A stretch of 22,348 nt of DNA from JBBQXK01 sp038251625 (GCA_038251625.1 JBBSBE010000062.1:1-22348); one strand, 5' to 3'. Counted from the stretch's first letter, positions 15,050 through 22,348 are shown. Made by a program: numbers and translations. The notes: generated from the sequence alone by a model not told the origin.

Positions 15050-15398
15050 TGCGGTCCCACAGCTTTTCCAGATGCAGATCAACCTTCTTGCCATGTACGC
15101 CGACGTTGGCGATGTTGCCGCCCGCCGTCACCATCTGTTGGCACAGCTCGAACGTGGCGGTGATGCCCACGGCCTCGACAGCGCTATCGACGCCGCGGTT
15201 GTCGGTAAGCTTCATCACCGCCTCCAATGCCTTTCCGTCCGCGCTGTTGATGCTGGCGGTTGCGCCGAATTTCATGGCGGTTTTCAGCCGGTTGTCGTCA
15301 AGGCCGATCATGATGATCTGGGCGGGCGAATAGAACTGCGCGGTTAGCAGGGCCGCCAATCCCACAGGCCCGGCCCCGACAATCGCTACCGTGCTGCC
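15033..15398 (-). pseudogene. Zinc-type alcohol dehydrogenase, internal fragment
   Basis: This frame carries the nucleotide-binding half of a medium-chain alcohol dehydrogenase: GSTVAIVGAGPVGLAALL (Rossmann GxGxxG), YSPAQIIMIGLDDNRLKTA, FGATASINSADG and GVHGKKVDLHLEKLWDRNV. It then stops at 15033. The catalytic zinc domain at the N-terminus and the last 90 or so residues are missing. Resemblance begins near 15398; the open frame extends to 15470 with unrelated residues from a TTG. In relatives I remember, the sequence goes on after LEKLWDRN with a further strand, so the gene is cut exactly where the Rieske gene begins. Both ends are therefore lost, and it is non-functional. Confidence 0.8.
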
Positions 15399-15466
15399 AT
15401 CCTCGCTACTTCCGGCATAAATCCAAGGCCAGACCCAAGCACCTTTGGCCAAGACCTTTCTAAAGC

Positions 15467-15670
15467 TCAATGAGTTGACACCGGATCCCGTTCCTGCGGC
15501 GTTTCAATACCTGCTGTCGCGATCTGTTGGAGCGCGACGTCCTTGGACGCTTCTGTCTTGTTCACACGGCGAAGCACAACCACGTCGTAATCGACCTTTC
15601 CGCAGTTTACATCGGCGCGGCAACGCCGGGCCATTGCGGCCCATTTGGCCTCTATTTGCTTCCACTCCAT
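15467..15670 (-). CDS. Small conserved hypothetical protein
   Basis: This 67-residue protein starts MEWKQIEAKWAAMARRCRAD, followed by VNCGKVDYDVVVLRRV and a hydrophilic tail. Short proteins beginning MxWxQIExKWAAMxRRxRAD are familiar to me from alphaproteobacteria; their function is unknown. AAAGGA lies seven bases before the ATG at 15670, which supports translation. A perfect TTGACA (15706-15711, minus strand) upstream could be part of a promoter, but the matching -10 is poor and would leave almost no leader. It is read towards the alcohol dehydrogenase fragment, and its tail abuts that frame. Confidence 0.65.
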   Translation of the reverse strand: MEWKQIEAKWAAMARRCRADVNCGKVDYDVVVLRRVNKTEASKDVALQQIATAGIETPQERDPVSTH

Positions 15671-15794
15671 TGTTTCGTCCTTTCATGTCATGGCAGTGAC
15701 CGAGGTGTCAAAAATCCGTTCCTTCGTCGCACGATCTGGGCAGCAGACGAGGGTCGTTTACCGCTACACCTTCCCGTAAACATCACGTCCGCCG

Positions 15795-16703
15795 TCAATG
15801 CGCGCCGCTCGCGGGCTCACGCAACAACCCCGCAGGGTCTGTACCGCGGTCCTTTCTGTTTCTGTCTAGTCTCGCAGAGCGGTGGGCGATGGACAACGGC
15901 GCGTTCATCCGAACTGGCTTGAGGGACGCCTGTCGGGCAATCGCAGCCGCAAGTAAGCCGTCATGCGTGCCACAATCGTACCGGACACCGGAAAACTGGA
16001 ACGCCGTCAGCGGCAAAGACCGGGTCGCGATGGCAATTGCGTCAGTCAACTGAACTTCGCCGCCGGCACCTTTGGGCGTTTGGACTAGAATCTCAAAAAT
16101 CATCGGCTGCAGAATATAGCGCCCGACCGCGGCCATCGACGACGGCGCCCAGCCACGCGGCGGTTTTTCCACAATTCCATTCACCGGAATACAGATGCCA
16201 CTCTCCGGGCCGCAGAAAGTGAATATGCCGTACTTGCTGGTGTCCTCTTCAGTCACTTTCATTGCCGCAATCATTTGGCCGTCCTGATGGTTTCTGGCCA
16301 TTTCAGACATGCAACTGCGGCCCAAGATGATGTCATCCGGCAGGATGACGCCAAATGGTCCGGGCAAGGTCATGCCCTTGCAGCACAAGACCGCATGGCC
16401 AAGCCCCATAGGTTCTTTCTGGGTCACATAGACGATTTCGGCGGCCGTTCCGGCTGCCCTTCCGGTCGATGCGGTAGCATTATCGCCAAGAAATTCGCGG
16501 ATCGCAGGTTTTGAGTCACAAACGACGACAATGATCCGGTCGGCACCGGCTTCGATGGCCTCGTCAATGGCAAACTGGATGACCGGGCGGTCATAAGCAG
16601 GCAACAGCTCCTTCGCCGTGACCTCGGTCGCGGGAAGCATTCGCGTACCCTTGCCAGCAGCGGGAATGATGATCGATCTCAGGCGCGTGCTCGGCAGGGT
16701 CAC
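15795..16703 (-). CDS. galU: UTP-glucose-1-phosphate uridylyltransferase
   Basis: This enzyme makes UDP-glucose from UTP and glucose-1-phosphate for polysaccharides, glucans and glycolipids; it is cytoplasmic, with 302 residues. The nucleotide-binding signature AAGKGTRMLP is at residues 15-24, followed by AKELLPAYDRPVIQFAIDEA with the conserved K31. The region KEPMGLGHAVLC, DDIILG, KYGIF, GIVEKPP and YDCGTHDG gives the usual GalU order. E27 stands where many GalU proteins have lysine (PATK). After about residue 265 the tail is Arg-rich and unlike the family. I use the GTG at 16703 because AAAGGA lies seven bases upstream and the homologous N-terminus begins here. The gene is separated from the right-hand operon by 756 bp, so it probably has its own promoter. 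Confidence 0.9.
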   Translation of the reverse strand: MTLPSTRLRSIIIPAAGKGTRMLPATEVTAKELLPAYDRPVIQFAIDEAIEAGADRIIVVVCDSKPAIREFLGDNATASTGRAAGTAAEIVYVTQKEPMGLGHAVLCCKGMTLPGPFGVILPDDIILGRSCMSEMARNHQDGQMIAAMKVTEEDTSKYGIFTFCGPESGICIPVNGIVEKPPRGWAPSSMAAVGRYILQPMIFEILVQTPKGAGGEVQLTDAIAIATRSLPLTAFQFSGVRYDCGTHDGLLAAAIARQASLKPVRMNAPLSIAHRSARLDRNRKDRGTDPAGLLREPASGAH

Positions 16704-17459
16704 AGACGATTCCTTTCCTATGGACGGTTTCGAATAGATATCGCGGCTCCTTGGATCAATGCTTCCACAGTCGACGCGCCATTTTCGTAGACAATAATAC
16801 TAGCATGAAATAACAATGGCATAGGCATTGATAGGCCAAGTAATTAAGGTTCGATAGGCCCCCAAATACGGCTTTTCGTCCGCCACACTGCGATGTCCTT
16901 GGTTGGCTCGGCGCTGCCCATTTGCTGCGGGAGCAATGGCACCCACTCGCACACTAACTATATCACCCGTCGCACAGCGACAGCATTGACGTAGATCAGC
17001 CCCGCCAGCGTCATCTTGGCATTTCTAAGGGTGCTGGCAGACTTATTCGAACAAGCCCTGGCTTGGACAATGAAGCTGTCCCCTATTCAACGCAGAGACC
17101 CTCTAGTCGGCGATCACTCAGAGGATCGGCGCGAGAACAGCTTTCGAAGTGCTTTTCGAAACTATCGATGCCTATATGTACGAGGGTATGATGACATCCG
17201 AGGTCGGTCCTGTCGCAACTAGATCTCCGTCCAAGATCACGATGACGTTCTGACAGAAGCATATGCGCAGTTGACGATGTGCAGTGCGATCATAACAGTC
17301 ACGTCACGATTTCGAGACACCTGAGCCATCTCAGTAAGACTTCGGCTTGCCGGTTGAGCCCAAGCGCAGAGGTCATCTCGTCCCTCAACAGGATCTGCGA
17401 TTCTTCATAGACCATTGTGTTTTCCAGCGCTGCGGGCTGACCTAGACAATTGCAGCCCT
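16704..17459. other. Long gene-poor region with two possible remnants
   Basis: The AAAGGA at 16711-16716 (minus strand) serves galU. The segment at about 16785-16865 is clearly AT-richer than its surroundings and is the likeliest place for the galU promoter, although no strong -35/-10 pair stands out. On the plus strand, a frame at 17107-17253 without a start codon encodes AITQRIGARTAFEVLFETID and then AYMYEGMMTSEVGPVATR. It looks like part of a real small protein truncated at its N-terminus. On the minus strand, 17299-17415 could encode 38 residues (MVYEESQILLRDEMTSALG and onward), starting 45 bases after the glucan hydrolase stop. A 6-bp inverted repeat (17434-17439 with 17453-17458) follows that stop but lacks a T-run. 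Confidence 0.4.
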
Positions 17460-18770
17460 TTATAGCCAACCGCCGGTGAACCCCGCGCGCCGCAGTCCCG
17501 TGACGACATAAGGGCATGCGCGCATCAGCTGCCAGAGTAGATCTGATCGGTAATTCTCACACATCAACACCACCGGGCCGAGATTGATCCCGAAGTGATA
17601 GGGCGACGTCCACCCTCCATCGGCATCTGCTTCGTCCCGAAAGCTCAGATTGAAACTGCACCGAAAGCAGTACTTGCCAGTAACTTGCGGATACACATCC
17701 TGAAAATGCCTGATCGTCGGCATTACGATCTCGGGGGCGAATGGCAACGACGCCACTACTGCCCACGGCGCGACCGTCCCGTCGTCGGGGCCGTAGGGTG
17801 CCCCGCGCGCGACATAGTCGAAAAAGGCGCGTTCGATGCCTTGAACTCGGCGCGTCGTCCAGCCGGGCCCGTCGCTCGCAGTCAAGCCCCAGAAGTTCTC
17901 TCCGTAGCCCGCAAATTCGAGCGGATTGCGGATCGCGTACTCTTGCTGGACGCAGGTGGCTCGGCGGCTGTTTTCAAAATAGTCGATGTCCTTGTCTCGC
18001 GCGTACGCATCCTGGATTCCGCGGAAGTCTATCCAGATGTGCGAGTACTGGTGGATGAACAGCGGTCCGCCATAGATGAATTCGTAGCCGTAGATTTCCT
18101 TCCATCGGTAGGTCGAAGTCCACGCCAGATAGCTCTCGGCAGGCAGGGGATGGGTCGGCGAGCCCAAGCCGAGTACGTACAGCAACGAAGCCTCGTCATA
18201 GCCTTCCCATCGGTAAGGCAGAAATCCTGCCTCGGGGGTCCAGCCGTGGGTGATGGTTGCTCCGCCGTCGCACGCCCATTGCCAGTCTGCCCGCCGGTAG
18301 AGCGCGTCGGCCAGCGTCCGTATTTCCTGCTCGTCCTCGCTGTCCCGATCGAAATAGACAGCGGCGGCGAGCATGCCGGCCAGCAGGAAGCCAGAGTCGA
18401 CGGTCGACAGTTCGCAACCCCCTGCGCGCCGCCCGGTGGTCATGTCGAGAAAGTGGTAGTAGAAGCCTTTGTGGCCGGTCGTGTCAGGTCTCGGCCCCTG
18501 TGCGCTGGTCCAGAAGAACCGCAATGCCGCAAGGGTTCGACCCACCGCTTCGGTGCGCGAGATCCACTCACGCTCGACGCCGACGGGGTAGGCCGTGAGC
18601 GCGAAACCGACGGCCGCGATGCTCGCAGGGGCATCCGGCTGCGATTTGTCAGCCACGAGGCCATTCTTGGGATTGGTTTCGTTCAGGAAGTATTCGAAGG
18701 CGTGCCGCTGCAACGCATCCAGCCGCTTCTCCCCAAAATCTGGTGGGCTTGCGTTCGATTGCGGCTTCAT
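17460..18770 (-). CDS. Glucoamylase-family (PF10091, GH144-like) glucan hydrolase
   Basis: This 436-residue protein is of the PF10091 type, the family that contains endo-beta-1,2-glucanases (GH144) and the C-terminal domain of cyclic glucan synthases. It has an alpha/alpha-barrel pattern: LQRHAFEYFLNETNPKNGLV at residues 19-38, STVDSGFLLAGMLAAA near 121, WGYDEAS-like WEGYDEASLLYVLGLGSP near 188, FIHQYSHIWIDFRG near 232, and YGENFWGLTASDGPG near 290. Aromatic and acidic residues typical of sugar clefts are abundant. There is no signal peptide, so it is probably cytoplasmic, unlike many relatives. It follows 6-phosphogluconate dehydrogenase by 57 bases and is probably the last gene of that operon. 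The substrate (beta-1,2-glucan, glucoside or other) is inferred only from the family. Confidence 0.85.
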   Translation of the reverse strand: MKPQSNASPPDFGEKRLDALQRHAFEYFLNETNPKNGLVADKSQPDAPASIAAVGFALTAYPVGVEREWISRTEAVGRTLAALRFFWTSAQGPRPDTTGHKGFYYHFLDMTTGRRAGGCELSTVDSGFLLAGMLAAAVYFDRDSEDEQEIRTLADALYRRADWQWACDGGATITHGWTPEAGFLPYRWEGYDEASLLYVLGLGSPTHPLPAESYLAWTSTYRWKEIYGYEFIYGGPLFIHQYSHIWIDFRGIQDAYARDKDIDYFENSRRATCVQQEYAIRNPLEFAGYGENFWGLTASDGPGWTTRRVQGIERAFFDYVARGAPYGPDDGTVAPWAVVASLPFAPEIVMPTIRHFQDVYPQVTGKYCFRCSFNLSFRDEADADGGWTSPYHFGINLGPVVLMCENYRSDLLWQLMRACPYVVTGLRRAGFTGGWL

Positions 18771-18827
18771 GAGGCCTTCGCTGGTTGAAAGCGTCGAGAC
18801 AACTGGGCCTTCCCTTTTTCAGAAGCC

Positions 18828-19844
18828 CTACACATCCAATGATTTCTCGACATGCCCGCCAAACTCAAATCGCATCGAAGACGTAAGTCTGTCGGCAAAC
18901 TCCGCCTCGCCGCGCGAACTGAAACGCGAATATAGTGCCGTGCTGAGCACCGGAGTGGGCACGTTTGCATCGATTGCCGCCTTGATTGTCCAGCGGCCTT
19001 CCCCGGAATCCGACACGCTTCCACTGAACGCTGCGAGCGTCGGATCTTTAGTCAGGGAGGTTGCGGTCAAGTCCAGCAACCAAGAGGCTATGACGCTGCC
19101 GCGCCGCCAGACTTCGGCAATCTCCCCGAGATCGAGATCGAACCGGAATTCCTCGGGATTGCGAAGCGGGGTTGTCTCTGCATCGCCGATCTGTTCGCTC
19201 TTGCCTGCATTGGCATGCTTCAGAATGTTCATGCCTTCTGCATAGGACGCCATGAGGCCGTATTCGATGCCGTTATGCACCATCTTCACGAAGTGACCCG
19301 CACCACTTGGCCCGCAGTGCAGGTAGCCATGTTCGGCTGTGCTGTTTGAGTCTTCTCGCCCTGGAGTGCGAGCGATGTCGCCCACTCCAGGCGCCAGCGT
19401 TCTGAATACCGGATCAAGGCGTTTGACCGCGGCGCCCGGGCCCCCGATCATCAGGCAGTAGCCGCGGTCCAGTCCCATTATGCCGCCGCTGGTCCCGCAG
19501 TCGATGTAGTCAATCTCCTTGGCTGCAAGTTCCGTGGCGCGCCGCATGTCGTCGATGTAGTAAGAGTTCCCGGCATCGACGAGGATGTCACCGGACTCGA
19601 GATGAGGCAAAATGTCGTTGATTAGTTGCTCGACAAATGCAGCCGGAACCATCAGCCAGATTGCTCTCGGTTTCTGCAGCTTTTCCACGAAATCCGACAG
19701 CGAAGAAGCCCCGACGCCCCCTTCCTGTGTCAGCAACCTCACCGCATCTGATGATTTGTCAAAGACCACACACTGGTGCTCCTTGAGAAGTCGCCGCACC
19801 ATGTTTGCACCCATCCTTCCAAGGCCGATCATTCCGATTTGCAT
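18828..19844 (-). CDS. gnd: 6-phosphogluconate dehydrogenase, decarboxylating, short type
   Basis: This enzyme oxidises 6-phosphogluconate to ribulose-5-phosphate and CO2; it is cytoplasmic, with 338 residues, matching the short (GntZ/YqeC-like) class rather than the 470-residue form. The nucleotide-binding GLGRMG is at residues 7-12; DAGNSYY (90-96) and DCGTSGGIMGLDRGYC (115-130) bind substrate. The catalytic K187, N191 and E194 are in FVKMVHNGIEYGLM. Short forms often use NAD, which is an inference here. The start is set by AAAGGA seven bases before the ATG at 19844; an in-frame ATG at 19886 is less likely. It is 13 bases downstream of the 40-codon ORF and in the phosphoketolase operon, so pentose phosphate made here can feed phosphoketolase. 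Confidence 0.93.
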   Translation of the reverse strand: MQIGMIGLGRMGANMVRRLLKEHQCVVFDKSSDAVRLLTQEGGVGASSLSDFVEKLQKPRAIWLMVPAAFVEQLINDILPHLESGDILVDAGNSYYIDDMRRATELAAKEIDYIDCGTSGGIMGLDRGYCLMIGGPGAAVKRLDPVFRTLAPGVGDIARTPGREDSNSTAEHGYLHCGPSGAGHFVKMVHNGIEYGLMASYAEGMNILKHANAGKSEQIGDAETTPLRNPEEFRFDLDLGEIAEVWRRGSVIASWLLDLTATSLTKDPTLAAFSGSVSDSGEGRWTIKAAIDANVPTPVLSTALYSRFSSRGEAEFADRLTSSMRFEFGGHVEKSLDV

Positions 19845-19857
19845 GGTACGTTCCTTT

Positions 19858-19980
19858 CTACGACTGACCGTTTGACGGGTGCACAAGCGACGAGGTTTGT
19901 TCGAACGGAAGCTTAGGGACGTCGAACAACATCAACTGCGATGCCGCGACGCCAAAAAAGATCAGGGGTTGCGGGCTCAT
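19858..19980 (-). CDS. 40-residue small ORF, translationally coupled
   Basis: This is a small frame whose ATG (19980-19978) overlaps the phosphatase stop (TGA, 19979-19977) as ATGA, and whose TAG ends 13 bases before the 6-phosphogluconate dehydrogenase ATG. It encodes MSPQPLIFFGVAASQLMLFD and then VPKLPFEQTSSLVHPSN, ending NGQS: a hydrophobic first half and a polar, proline-containing tail. I do not recognise the family. Exact tiling between two genes and the stop/start overlap argue for a real, coupled gene, but no independent ribosome binding site is visible, and it could be a leader for the next gene or chance. Homologues of this frame in related operons would decide. Confidence 0.45.
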   Translation of the reverse strand: MSPQPLIFFGVAASQLMLFDVPKLPFEQTSSLVHPSNGQS

Positions 19981-20600
19981 TTGGGAACCGTGAGCTTCGC
20001 AAGCGCTCCAACCTTTGCCGCTTGGTTCCAAAGACGAATAACCGGCTCGTACAGATCGTGATGATAGCCGAGAATGCTGTGTGCGGCGGTGTCGAGATAC
20101 AGACGGCGCGCATCCGCCGCAGGAAGGCCGAGCCAACGTGCTGCGAGAACGCGCAGGATGTCGCGATGTGCGAATACCAGCGCGTCGCCGCGTGAGGCCC
20201 GGATTCGGTCAATCACACGCTCCGCGCGCGCACTGACTGCTTGCAGCGTTTCCCCGTCCGGGCAACCATCCTTGAACAAGCTCCAGCCCGGCCGCTCGGA
20301 CTGAATCTCCGCCGTGCGCCGGCCCTCATAGGCACCGTAGTCCCATTCCATCAGATCGGGGTCATGCTGCGCGAGATCGCCGAACCCCGCTAGAACCGCC
20401 GTCCGCTGCGCACGCTGCAATGGGCTGGTGAGAACCTGCAGGAAGCTCTTGCCTCGAAATAGCGTCCCCAGCTCTCGCGCATCCCGTTCGCCGCGTTTGG
20501 TCAGTGGAATGTCCGTGCGTCCTGTTGCCTGCCCGGAAAGGCTCCAGACGGTCTCGCCATGCCGGACAAGATGGACCTGGGGAAGGTTCTCGTCGCTCAT
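19977..20600 (-). CDS. Histidine phosphatase family protein (sugar-phosphatase type)
   Basis: This 207-residue cytoplasmic phosphatase has the RHGET motif (R13, H14; H14 is the phosphorylated histidine), SPLQRAQRT with R63, an acidic EWDYGAYEG (E85) and the second histidine H145 in FAHRDILRVL. The EWDYGAYEG form resembles sugar bisphosphatases of the yeast Shb17 (sedoheptulose-1,7-bisphosphate) type more than the phosphoglycerate mutases I know, but this is an inference from one motif. Its ATG at 20600 overlaps the phosphoketolase TGA as ATGA, so the two proteins are made together. That suggests a role in clearing or recycling phosphorylated sugars around phosphoketolase. The upstream in-frame start at 20642 is inside phosphoketolase and unlikely. 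Confidence 0.88.
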   Translation of the reverse strand: MSDENLPQVHLVRHGETVWSLSGQATGRTDIPLTKRGERDARELGTLFRGKSFLQVLTSPLQRAQRTAVLAGFGDLAQHDPDLMEWDYGAYEGRRTAEIQSERPGWSLFKDGCPDGETLQAVSARAERVIDRIRASRGDALVFAHRDILRVLAARWLGLPAADARRLYLDTAAHSILGYHHDLYEPVIRLWNQAAKVGALAKLTVPK

Positions 20601-22348
20601 GCGCGCCCGGAGCTTTCGGGCCCCGCTCCGTCCGCTCCCCATACCCAGTCGCGAATCTCAGGCATGTCCTGGCCGTGCTGCCGGATGTAGCGCGTGTGAT
20701 CGATGAGTTTGTCGTCGATGAATTGGGCGAGGTTGGCGGCGCTTGGACCCAATCCCGGCACCTGGTCAATGACGGCCCTCGCCAGATGGAACCGGTCCAG
20801 TTCATTCAGCACAACCATGTCGAATGGTGTCGTGGTCGTCCCCTCTTCCTTGAACCCGTGAACGTGCAAGTTGTGATGGTTGGCCCGACGATAGGTCAGC
20901 GTGTGGATCAGTTTGGGGTATCCATGATAGGCAAAGATGACGGGTTTGTCTCTGGTGAACAGGGCATCGAAATCCTCGTCGCTGATGCCGTGCGGATGCT
21001 CGCTCCGTGACTGCAATGTCATCAGGTCGACGACGTTGATCACCCGGACCTTGAGCACTGGGAAATGCTGACGCAAGATTTCGACCGCAGCCAGTGTTTC
21101 AATGGTTGGCACGTCGCCGGCGCAGGCCATCACCACGTCTGGCTCCCCACCTTCGTCGGTGCTGGCCCATTTCCAGATGCCCAGTCCGGTGGTGCAGTGC
21201 CGGATGGCGGCATCCATATCGAGCCACTGCGGCGACGGCTGCTTGCCGGCAACAATGACGTTCACGTAGTTGCGGCTGCGCAGGCAATGGTCGGTCACAG
21301 AGAGCAGAGTATTGGCATCGGGCGGCAGATAGACGCGGATGATCTCCGCCTTCTTGCTCATGACATGGTCAATAAAGCCCGGATCCTGATGGCTGAAACC
21401 ATTGTGATCCTGCCGCCATACGTGGGACGACAGCAGGTAGTTCAGCGACGCAATGGGCCGCCGCCATGGAATGCCGTTCGCCACGTCAAGCCACTTGGCA
21501 TGCTGGTTGAACATCGAGTCGATGATGTGGATGAAGGCCTCATAGCATGAGAAGAATCCATGTCGGCCGGTGAGCAGATACCCTTCGAGCCAGCCTTCGC
21601 ACTGGTGCTCGCTCAAGACCTCCATCACCCGCCCGTCCGGCGCGACGTGGTCGTCGCCCGGAACGATTTCTGCAGTCGAGCAACGGTTCGTCACCTCGAA
21701 CACTGCACCCCAGCGGTTTGACGCCGTTTCGTCCGGACTAAAAACACGGAACGTCTCGGGGTTCAGTTTCACCACGTCGCGGATCAACTCGCCCTGAATG
21801 CGTGTTGCTTCGGCACTCACGCTGCCAGGTTCCGGTATCGTCACCGCATAGTCTCGGAAATCAGGCAAGCCCAGGTCGCGCAACAGCAGGCCGCCGTTGG
21901 CGTGCGGATTGGCACCCATCCGTCGCGGGCCGCGCGGGGCCAGTTCAGCAAGTTCGGGCCAGAGCCTGCCGGTCTCGTCGAACAGTTCCCGCGGACGATA
22001 ACTCTCCAGCCACTCTTCCAGAAGTTTCACGTGCCCCGGGTGGCTCATGTCGCCCATCGGCACTTGGTGCGAGCGATATGTGCCCTCGGTCTGTTTGCCG
22101 TCGACCTCCTTCGGACCAGTCCAGCCCTTCGGCGAGCGCAATATGATCATCGGCCAGAGTGGACGCTGCTTGAACCCGTTGGCGCGGGCGTCGTGTTGAA
22201 TGTCCCGGATGCTTGTAATCACGGTGTCAAGCGTTGCCGCCATGAGCTGATGCATCTCCATCGGATCGTCGCCCTCGACGAAATACGGCGTGTAGCCATA
22301 GCCGCGAAACAGCGACTCGAGTTCGTCACGGGGAATGCGGGCAAGCAC
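20597..22348 (-). CDS. xfp: Phosphoketolase (xylulose-5-P/fructose-6-P), C-terminal 583 residues
   Basis: This is a thiamine-diphosphate enzyme that cleaves xylulose-5-phosphate (and often fructose-6-phosphate) to acetyl phosphate plus glyceraldehyde-3-phosphate or erythrose-4-phosphate. The window holds 583 of roughly 790 residues, and the N-terminal thiamine-diphosphate domain is mostly outside. Recognisable blocks in order: LRSPKGWTGPKEVDGKQTEG, NPHANGGLLLRDL, FSPDETASNRW, EGYLLTGRHGFFSCYEAF, HVWRQDHNGFSHQDPGF, VYLPPDANTLLSV, VINVVDLMTLQ, and FAYHGYPKLIHTLTYRR near the end. No frameshift is visible. It is the most upstream gene visible of the operon, and whether acetate kinase or phosphotransacetylase precedes it cannot be seen. 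The downstream phosphatase start overlaps its stop. Confidence 0.95.
   Translation of the reverse strand: MLARIPRDELESLFRGYGYTPYFVEGDDPMEMHQLMAATLDTVITSIRDIQHDARANGFKQRPLWPMIILRSPKGWTGPKEVDGKQTEGTYRSHQVPMGDMSHPGHVKLLEEWLESYRPRELFDETGRLWPELAELAPRGPRRMGANPHANGGLLLRDLGLPDFRDYAVTIPEPGSVSAEATRIQGELIRDVVKLNPETFRVFSPDETASNRWGAVFEVTNRCSTAEIVPGDDHVAPDGRVMEVLSEHQCEGWLEGYLLTGRHGFFSCYEAFIHIIDSMFNQHAKWLDVANGIPWRRPIASLNYLLSSHVWRQDHNGFSHQDPGFIDHVMSKKAEIIRVYLPPDANTLLSVTDHCLRSRNYVNVIVAGKQPSPQWLDMDAAIRHCTTGLGIWKWASTDEGGEPDVVMACAGDVPTIETLAAVEILRQHFPVLKVRVINVVDLMTLQSRSEHPHGISDEDFDALFTRDKPVIFAYHGYPKLIHTLTYRRANHHNLHVHGFKEEGTTTTPFDMVVLNELDRFHLARAVIDQVPGLGPSAANLAQFIDDKLIDHTRYIRQHGQDMPEIRDWVWGADGAGPESSGRA

Noticed and set aside
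15676..15711. TTGACA (minus strand) as a promoter for the 67-residue gene
   Set aside because: No convincing -10 at 16-18 bases, and the implied start of transcription would lie on the ribosome binding site.
16614..16637. E27 in place of lysine in GalU as a sign of inactivation
   Set aside because: This position varies in related nucleotidyltransferases and the other signature residues, including K31, are present.
17595..18788. 397-codon plus-strand frame
   Set aside because: Antisense to the PF10091 hydrolase, whose motifs are clear.

Overview
The window looks like part of a high-GC alphaproteobacterial replicon, most probably from the Rhodobacteraceae (Rhodobacter/Paracoccus-like). The evidence is family resemblance recalled from memory: the DUF5765 membrane protein, a Rieske protein of the alphaproteobacterial type, several small proteins of alphaproteobacterial type, and recurrent AAAGGA ribosome binding sites. 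No replication, tRNA, rRNA, phage or CRISPR feature was seen, so I cannot tell chromosome from plasmid.

Left end (1-1984): a complete ISAs1-family insertion sequence (109-1328, 18-bp terminal inverted repeats, perfect 10-bp target duplication) splits a DUF5765 membrane-protein gene. The two halves rejoin in frame if the IS and one copy of the duplication are removed. Next (2209-5991, + strand) is a compact operon for a three-subunit membrane-bound sugar/polyol dehydrogenase: a Tat-exported small subunit, a GMC flavoprotein with a cysteine cluster, and a tri-haem cytochrome c. It would oxidise a substrate in the periplasm and pass electrons to the respiratory chain.

Middle (6059-9717): three membrane proteins, namely a CDF metal transporter, a DUF2254 protein and an NhaP-type Na+/H+ antiporter. 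From about 9800 to 15700 is a patchwork of small accessory genes (DUF3775, DUF4440/NTF2-like, a disordered protein, a baeRF-family release-factor-like protein and three short proteins). Decayed DNA lies between them: a membrane-protein gene with an in-frame stop, and a zinc alcohol dehydrogenase fragment cut at both ends. The dehydrogenase fragment runs directly into a complete Rieske iron-sulfur gene that has no cytochrome b or c1 partner here.

Right end (15795-22348, all - strand): galU, then a 756-bp gene-poor gap, then an apparent operon read right to left: phosphoketolase (5' end outside the window), histidine-phosphatase-family protein, a 40-codon small ORF, short-type 6-phosphogluconate dehydrogenase, and a PF10091/GH144-like glucan hydrolase. 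The first three reading frames are joined by ATGA stop/start overlaps. Together they suggest a route from glucan or glucose through 6-phosphogluconate and pentose phosphates to acetyl phosphate. The phosphatase could hydrolyse a sugar bisphosphate that feeds the phosphoketolase. This phosphatase/small-ORF module is the least familiar and most interesting part of the window.
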